DNA of 64,000 bases, from assembly GCA_015061625.1 (NCBI GenBank), contig SUWG01000009.1:1-64000 (forward strand), in the 5' to 3' direction. Every line of letters starts with the position of its first letter. The stretch's first letter is position 1. The position numbers and the translations under genes were made by a program. The stretch comes from Lentisphaerota bacterium. GTDB lineage: Bacteria; Verrucomicrobiota; Lentisphaeria; Victivallales; Victivallaceae. The notes under the pieces are model-generated. The model did not search any database and had not been told where the DNA came from. It saw only the letters and a list, made by a program, of their open reading frames with translations. This document shows, piece by piece, positions 60,660-64,000 of this stretch.

Positions 60660-61826
60660 TTACCGGATACAGCCTTTAAGAAAAAAAGTCATCCGGTAGA
60701 CACCGGCTTTGACCGGCATTTTTTCGCCGATGCGGCAGTCGATATGCAAAAATATCTCGCTTTCAGCCGCCGGAGTTTTTCCGGCCATGCCCGCATCCTC
60801 AATGGCAAATTCCGAAAAGGGCAAAGCGGAAAAGGTAAACTCCCTGCCGCCGGTGATCTGCAAAGTTTTCGTATGAGCGGCATCACTCAAAATGAGTTTC
60901 ACCGTATTACTGCGACTGCCGCCGGAAATTGCCGGAGTATAAGCCGGATAAAATTCATCCGCCAAAGCCGTATAACGGGAAAATACCGCCCCCTGATCGC
61001 CGGGGAAATTTTCATGCGGCCCGTTGCCGAGGTAAGTGACTTCATTCATCGTGCCGGGCAGCCGGAAAAGCACGCCCAGCCGGGGAATTCCGGCGAATGA
61101 TTCCGGCACGACAAATTCCGCATCGTAACGGATGGCGCCATCGGTTTGCGGCGTGAAACGCTGGGTGAATTCAAGTTCATCTATCTCCATCAATGTCGGC
61201 AGAGCCAATGCGTGACACTCCACGCTTTTGCCGTCGGAAACGAAACGGTCAGGAGCGATCTTGATCCGGTCAAGTTTCAATGCCCGCAACTTTTCCGGCA
61301 CCATCCCCGCCCGGAAAAGCGCCAGACGCGGCCCGGAATTGAGCAGTTTTTCACCATTGATCCGCAATTCACGCATACCGGAAGCATCGATCACTGCCGA
61401 AAGTTTGCCGCTGGAAATGATCGCCTGTGACACATCGAAGCGCAGACCGGTAAAAAATTCTCCGGCGGTCTTTTCCGGCATCAGCCATGCCGGAGGAGTC
61501 ATCGGAAAATTTTCCTCCGCCACGAGGTTGCCGTTTTCATCGCTCAAACGGATTATCAGTCGGGCGTAAGAACCGTAAAACATATCCGGCACTTCCACGG
61601 AAAGCAGAAATTCCCGGCTTTCACCGGCTGCCATCTCACTGATGAGAAATTGCCCGAATGAGTGGCGCACCCCATCGATCTCCAACTGCCATTTGCCGGA
61701 AATTTTCCGGGAATCCCGGCGGCAACTGACGTTGATCCTGCCGGTCGCCTCATCGATCAATTCGATGCCAAATGCCTGTTCCAGATATTTTGTTTCTGCC
61801 ATACGGGCAGTAAGTCTGCTCTCCAT
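60660..61826 (-). CDS. Stand-alone C-terminal half of a GH2 beta-galactosidase (domain 4 + Bgal_small)
   Basis: 388 aa matching only the last two domains of LacZ-type GH2 enzymes: residues about 20-130 look like domain 4 (GKWQLEIDGV..., ESREFLLSVEVPD). From about 135 the Bgal_small_N supersandwich is clear (MRELRINGEKLLNSGPRLAL, PRLGVLFRLPGTMNEVTYLG, NGPHENFPGDQGAVFSRYTA). The sugar-binding and catalytic TIM-barrel domains, with the acid/base and nucleophile glutamates, are absent. Its ATG has a ribosome site overlapping the ispF stop, 3 nt away, so this is a well-placed gene, not an accidental fragment. LacM-like small subunits are the nearest precedent, but no LacL-like gene is in the window. 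Confidence 0.8.
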   Translation of the reverse strand: MESRLTARMAETKYLEQAFGIELIDEATGRINVSCRRDSRKISGKWQLEIDGVRHSFGQFLISEMAAGESREFLLSVEVPDMFYGSYARLIIRLSDENGNLVAEENFPMTPPAWLMPEKTAGEFFTGLRFDVSQAIISSGKLSAVIDASGMRELRINGEKLLNSGPRLALFRAGMVPEKLRALKLDRIKIAPDRFVSDGKSVECHALALPTLMEIDELEFTQRFTPQTDGAIRYDAEFVVPESFAGIPRLGVLFRLPGTMNEVTYLGNGPHENFPGDQGAVFSRYTALADEFYPAYTPAISGGSRSNTVKLILSDAAHTKTLQITGGREFTFSALPFSEFAIEDAGMAGKTPAAESEIFLHIDCRIGEKMPVKAGVYRMTFFLKGCIR

Positions 61827-61829
61827 GCT

Positions 61830-62312
61830 TCACGCCTTTCCCAGCAAAACTACCGCCGTGGCGGCAATACCCTCGCCCCGGCCGGTAAAACCCAGTTTTT
61901 CGGTGGTGGTAAATTTGACCGACACCCTTCCTGTTTCCCAACCGGTAACAGCGGATATCCGCTGCCGCATCATCTCCCGGTACGGCGCAAGTTTCGGCTT
62001 CTGGGCGATGATGGTCACATCGCAATTAAGCACCTGCCACGGAGAAATTTCCGGCCGAGCCAGCACCTTTTGCAATAAAACCATGCTGTCTGCCCCGGCA
62101 TAAGCCGGGTCATTATCCGGGAAAATCATCCCGATATCCCCCGCCGATACCGCACCGAGCAAGGCATCCATAAGCGCATGGATCGCCACGTCGGCGTCAC
62201 TGTGGCCCAGCAAACCGTATTCGCAGGGGATCTCCACACCGCAGAGGATAAGTTTTCTATCCGTCACCAGTTTGTGGACATCGAATCCCTGCCCGACACG
62301 CAAATCATTCAT
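61830..62312 (-). CDS. ispF: 2-C-methyl-D-erythritol 2,4-cyclodiphosphate synthase
   Basis: 160-aa trimeric zinc enzyme of the MEP isoprenoid pathway. Metal ligands Asp11, His13 (GFDVHKL) and His45 (LLGHSDADVAIHALMDALLG), with the conserved IGMIFPD and SVKFTTTEKLGFTGRGEGIAA near the end. Length and spacing are standard (ligands offset by three from E. coli). It directly precedes the GH2-fragment gene; ispD is not adjacent. Confidence 0.97.
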   Translation of the reverse strand: MNDLRVGQGFDVHKLVTDRKLILCGVEIPCEYGLLGHSDADVAIHALMDALLGAVSAGDIGMIFPDNDPAYAGADSMVLLQKVLARPEISPWQVLNCDVTIIAQKPKLAPYREMMRQRISAVTGWETGRVSVKFTTTEKLGFTGRGEGIAATAVVLLGKA

Positions 62313-62420
62313 AAATCTCTCCCCCTGAAAAAACTCAAGCCGGAAACAGAGTTCTTCCGTGACACCTGCAAGGCATCCGGAGAATTCCGCTCCCGGCCGT
62401 ATCGATCAAGTCAATAAAGA

Positions 62421-62516
62421 TTATTTCTTGATCAGGGCTTTGATCTGCTCACGCTTGCGGGCGAGGTAAGCTTTGCGCCGGTTGCGTTTCTCGATCTTGT
62501 TGTGCTGCTGTCCCAT
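62421..62516 (-). CDS. 31-aa strongly basic peptide
   Basis: MGQQHNKIEKRNRRKAYLAR... ends EQIKALIKK; more than one third Lys/Arg. GAGGATAAAA directly before the ATG is a good ribosome site, and longer in-frame starts (62528, 62612) are less convincing. The composition resembles tiny ribosome-associated proteins, and comparable MGQ(K/Q)HNK peptides occur in Verrucomicrobia/Lentisphaerae (from memory). 104 nt separate it from ispF, leaving no obvious terminator. Confidence 0.72.
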   Translation of the reverse strand: MGQQHNKIEKRNRRKAYLARKREQIKALIKK

Positions 62517-62658
62517 TTTTATCCTCATTTCGTTAAGATTGATTGCAAAATCATTCCTGTCATTTCTTAATATAGTCGCATTTTTATCAAATTTCAAATT
62601 TTTTACCGGCAAAGGCGGCAGTATTCAAGGTATTTTTTCAAAATCCTTGTTTTTTTCC

Positions 62659-62687
62659 TTGATGAAAGGGTGAATCGGGTGTAAATT
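62659..62687 (+). promoter_or_regulatory. Promoter of the DUF3857/transglutaminase gene
   Basis: TTGATG (62659-62664), 17-bp spacer, TAAATT (62682-62687), 36 bp before the ATG at 62724. Confidence 0.6.
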
Positions 62688-62723
62688 ATCCTGTGATAAT
62701 AAACTGTTTGACAAGGATTGGAT

Positions 62724-64000
62724 ATGAAAAAGATTTTAACGGTAATTTTCTCGCTGTTCTTTCTGCTGCTGAATGCCGCCGGTAATGAAAATTCCCCGAT
62801 CATTCTGCTTTTTGACCGGGAAGAGGTGACCGTCAATGCCGACGGCACTTCCCGCACGGTCGATGCGTGCATCTATCAGATCGTCAATTATGAGGGATTG
62901 ACCCGGATGCGCTCGCCGCAAATGCACTTCAATTCCGATTACGGCACTTTACAGGTCACTCATCTGGCAGTGGTCAAACCCGACGGCAGGAAAATCGTGC
63001 TGGATCCGGCGGCGTTATCCTCGGTTTCCGTGGAAGACAGCCAGATGGCTTCATCCATCTATGATCCGGCAAATAAAATTCTCACAGTCCGGGTGCCGGG
63101 GCTGGAAATCGGGGATAAACTGGAAATCACCACCCTCGAAGTCACCACCAAATCCCGTTTGCCGGGGCATTGGAGCGATATCACGGTGCTGCAAGCCGAT
63201 TTTCCCATCGAATATTATGAATATATCGTGCATACCCCAACCGATAAACCGTTGCGCGGCATCTGCATAAAAGATGAAGTCCCCGGCACGGTAACTTACA
63301 GCCGGAGCGAAAAAGATGGCATGATCACCTACACCTGGATCGCCCGCAATGTGCCGCAGATAACTCCGGAAAGTGCCATGCCCGCACTCTATACCTGTGT
63401 GCAAAGAGTGCTGACATCCACCGTCGGATCATGGGAAGAGATTTCCCGCTGGTATGATGCGCTCTGCGCCGGGAAACTGGCGGCAGTCACCCCCGCCATG
63501 CGGAGCAAATGCGCCGAATTGACCGCCGGAAAAACTACTGATATGGAAAAAATCATGGCCCTTTTCCAGTTTGTTTCCCAGCAGATACGCTACACCGGCA
63601 TCACGGATGAGGAAAGCGCACCGGGCTACGAGCCGCACGATGTTTCCCAGACGTTTGAACGCCGCCACGGGGTCTGCCGGGATAAGGCGGCACTGCTGGT
63701 CGCCATGCTCCGGATCGCCGGATTCCAAGCCTATCCGGTGCTGTTCATGGCCGGAACTCCCAAAGACCGGGAGGTTGCCAACATCTACTTCAACCACGCC
63801 ATTGCCGGAGTGGAAGTTGCTCCGGGCAACTATCTATTGATGGATCCGACCTTTGAGACCACGGCGGAACTTTTCCCCGGTTATCTGGCCGGATTCCCCT
63901 TTCTGGTCGCCAAACCGGAAGGCGAAACGCTCCGCCTCGCCCCGCCGATCAATGCCGGAGATCACCTGCTGGATATCCGGAGCAGCGGCACGATGGATGA
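62724..64000 (+). CDS. Secreted DUF3857-transglutaminase-like protein (3'-truncated by window)
   Basis: The frame is open to the window end (425 codons visible). Signal peptide MKKILTVIFSLFFLLLNAAG. A DUF3857 domain follows (about 35-230: EEVTVNADGTSRTVDACIYQ, DKLEITTLEVTTKSRLPGHW, VTYSRSEKDGMITYTWIARN). Then comes a transglutaminase-like core with the catalytic triad Cys318 (RHGVCRDKA), His358 (YFNHAI) and Asp374 (LLMDPTFE). This pairing is common in Bacteroidetes/PVC periplasmic or outer-membrane proteins of unknown substrate. AAGGA lies upstream of the ATG. More than half of a typical 600-aa protein is present. Confidence 0.9.
   Translation, partial: MKKILTVIFSLFFLLLNAAGNENSPIILLFDREEVTVNADGTSRTVDACIYQIVNYEGLTRMRSPQMHFNSDYGTLQVTHLAVVKPDGRKIVLDPAALSSVSVEDSQMASSIYDPANKILTVRVPGLEIGDKLEITTLEVTTKSRLPGHWSDITVLQADFPIEYYEYIVHTPTDKPLRGICIKDEVPGTVTYSRSEKDGMITYTWIARNVPQITPESAMPALYTCVQRVLTSTVGSWEEISRWYDALCAGKLAAVTPAMRSKCAELTAGKTTDMEKIMALFQFVSQQIRYTGITDEESAPGYEPHDVSQTFERRHGVCRDKAALLVAMLRIAGFQAYPVLFMAGTPKDREVANIYFNHAIAGVEVAPGNYLLMDPTFETTAELFPGYLAGFPFLVAKPEGETLRLAPPINAGDHLLDIRSSGTMD

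Overview
The window looks like a chromosomal segment of a Lentisphaerota/Victivallales-type bacterium of the PVC superphylum, probably from the gut. This is inferred from gene content only. The clues are: a pseudopilin starting with an [19 protein letters not shown]-type helix placed beside carbohydrate-active genes and an AraC regulator; a Gram-negative envelope set (LpxD, OmpH/Skp, TolB, YidC); small conserved basic and lipoprotein genes; a B12-dependent methionine synthase split into two genes; and long modular intergenic repeats. Recognisable promoters mostly follow TTGAMA-16/17-TATAWT.

Layout. 1-1000: mosaic repeat block. 1080-10780: DegT/StrS aminotransferase, small secreted protein, RecQ, an Aas-like acyltransferase/acyl-ACP synthetase fusion, and a SWIM/SNF2 helicase followed by a perfect 56-bp palindrome. 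11158-18666: SpsF-like cytidylyltransferase, then a glycan cluster (pseudopilin, DUF4838 secreted protein, alpha/alpha-toroid-like protein) divergent from an AraC regulator. 18667-19115: second repeat block. 19130-25573 (minus): feoAB, and an rluB - MetH activation domain - metH operon. 25702-28497: rsmI and a large uncharacterised protein whose stop codon lies inside a palindromic repeat. 28465-29250: third repeat block. 29308-32654: PPC-like secreted protein, a 19-repeat Sel1 protein and dUTPase. 32740-32874: a promoter-RNA-terminator unit that looks like an unassigned small RNA. 33101-38190: secreted nitroreductase, then guaB-ompH-lpxD-sel1.

38115-44121 (minus): an eight-gene phage-tail-like cassette. 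It starts with a 35-codon coiled-coil ORF and includes a LamG-tipped fibre, a DUF1353 protein and a small membrane protein. It has no head, terminase, portal or integrase genes. 44386-47534: rpmH-rnpA-yidD-yidC-jag, tightly overlapping. 47691-48458: zinc-ribbon membrane protein. 48560-48905: fourth repeat block. 48940-52548 (minus): cysteine desulfurase paralogue, tolB, folC. 52678-56757: MFS transporter, ceramidase-like protein, NifS/IscS-type desulfurase and DUF493. 56910-58956: an envelope trio (triplicated-helix/coiled-coil/beta-barrel protein, 46-aa membrane peptide, 54-aa lipoprotein). 59220-62516: GH43/GH32-like propeller, a stand-alone C-terminal half of a GH2 beta-galactosidase joined to ispF, and a 31-aa basic protein. 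62724-end: DUF3857/transglutaminase protein cut by the window edge.

The most interesting items are the headless tail cassette, the orphan small RNA, the pseudopilin whose well-placed start is one nucleotide out of frame at an A6 tract, and the mosaic repeats with 9/10-bp CCGT arrays. No tRNA, rRNA, CRISPR array, transposase or integrase was seen.
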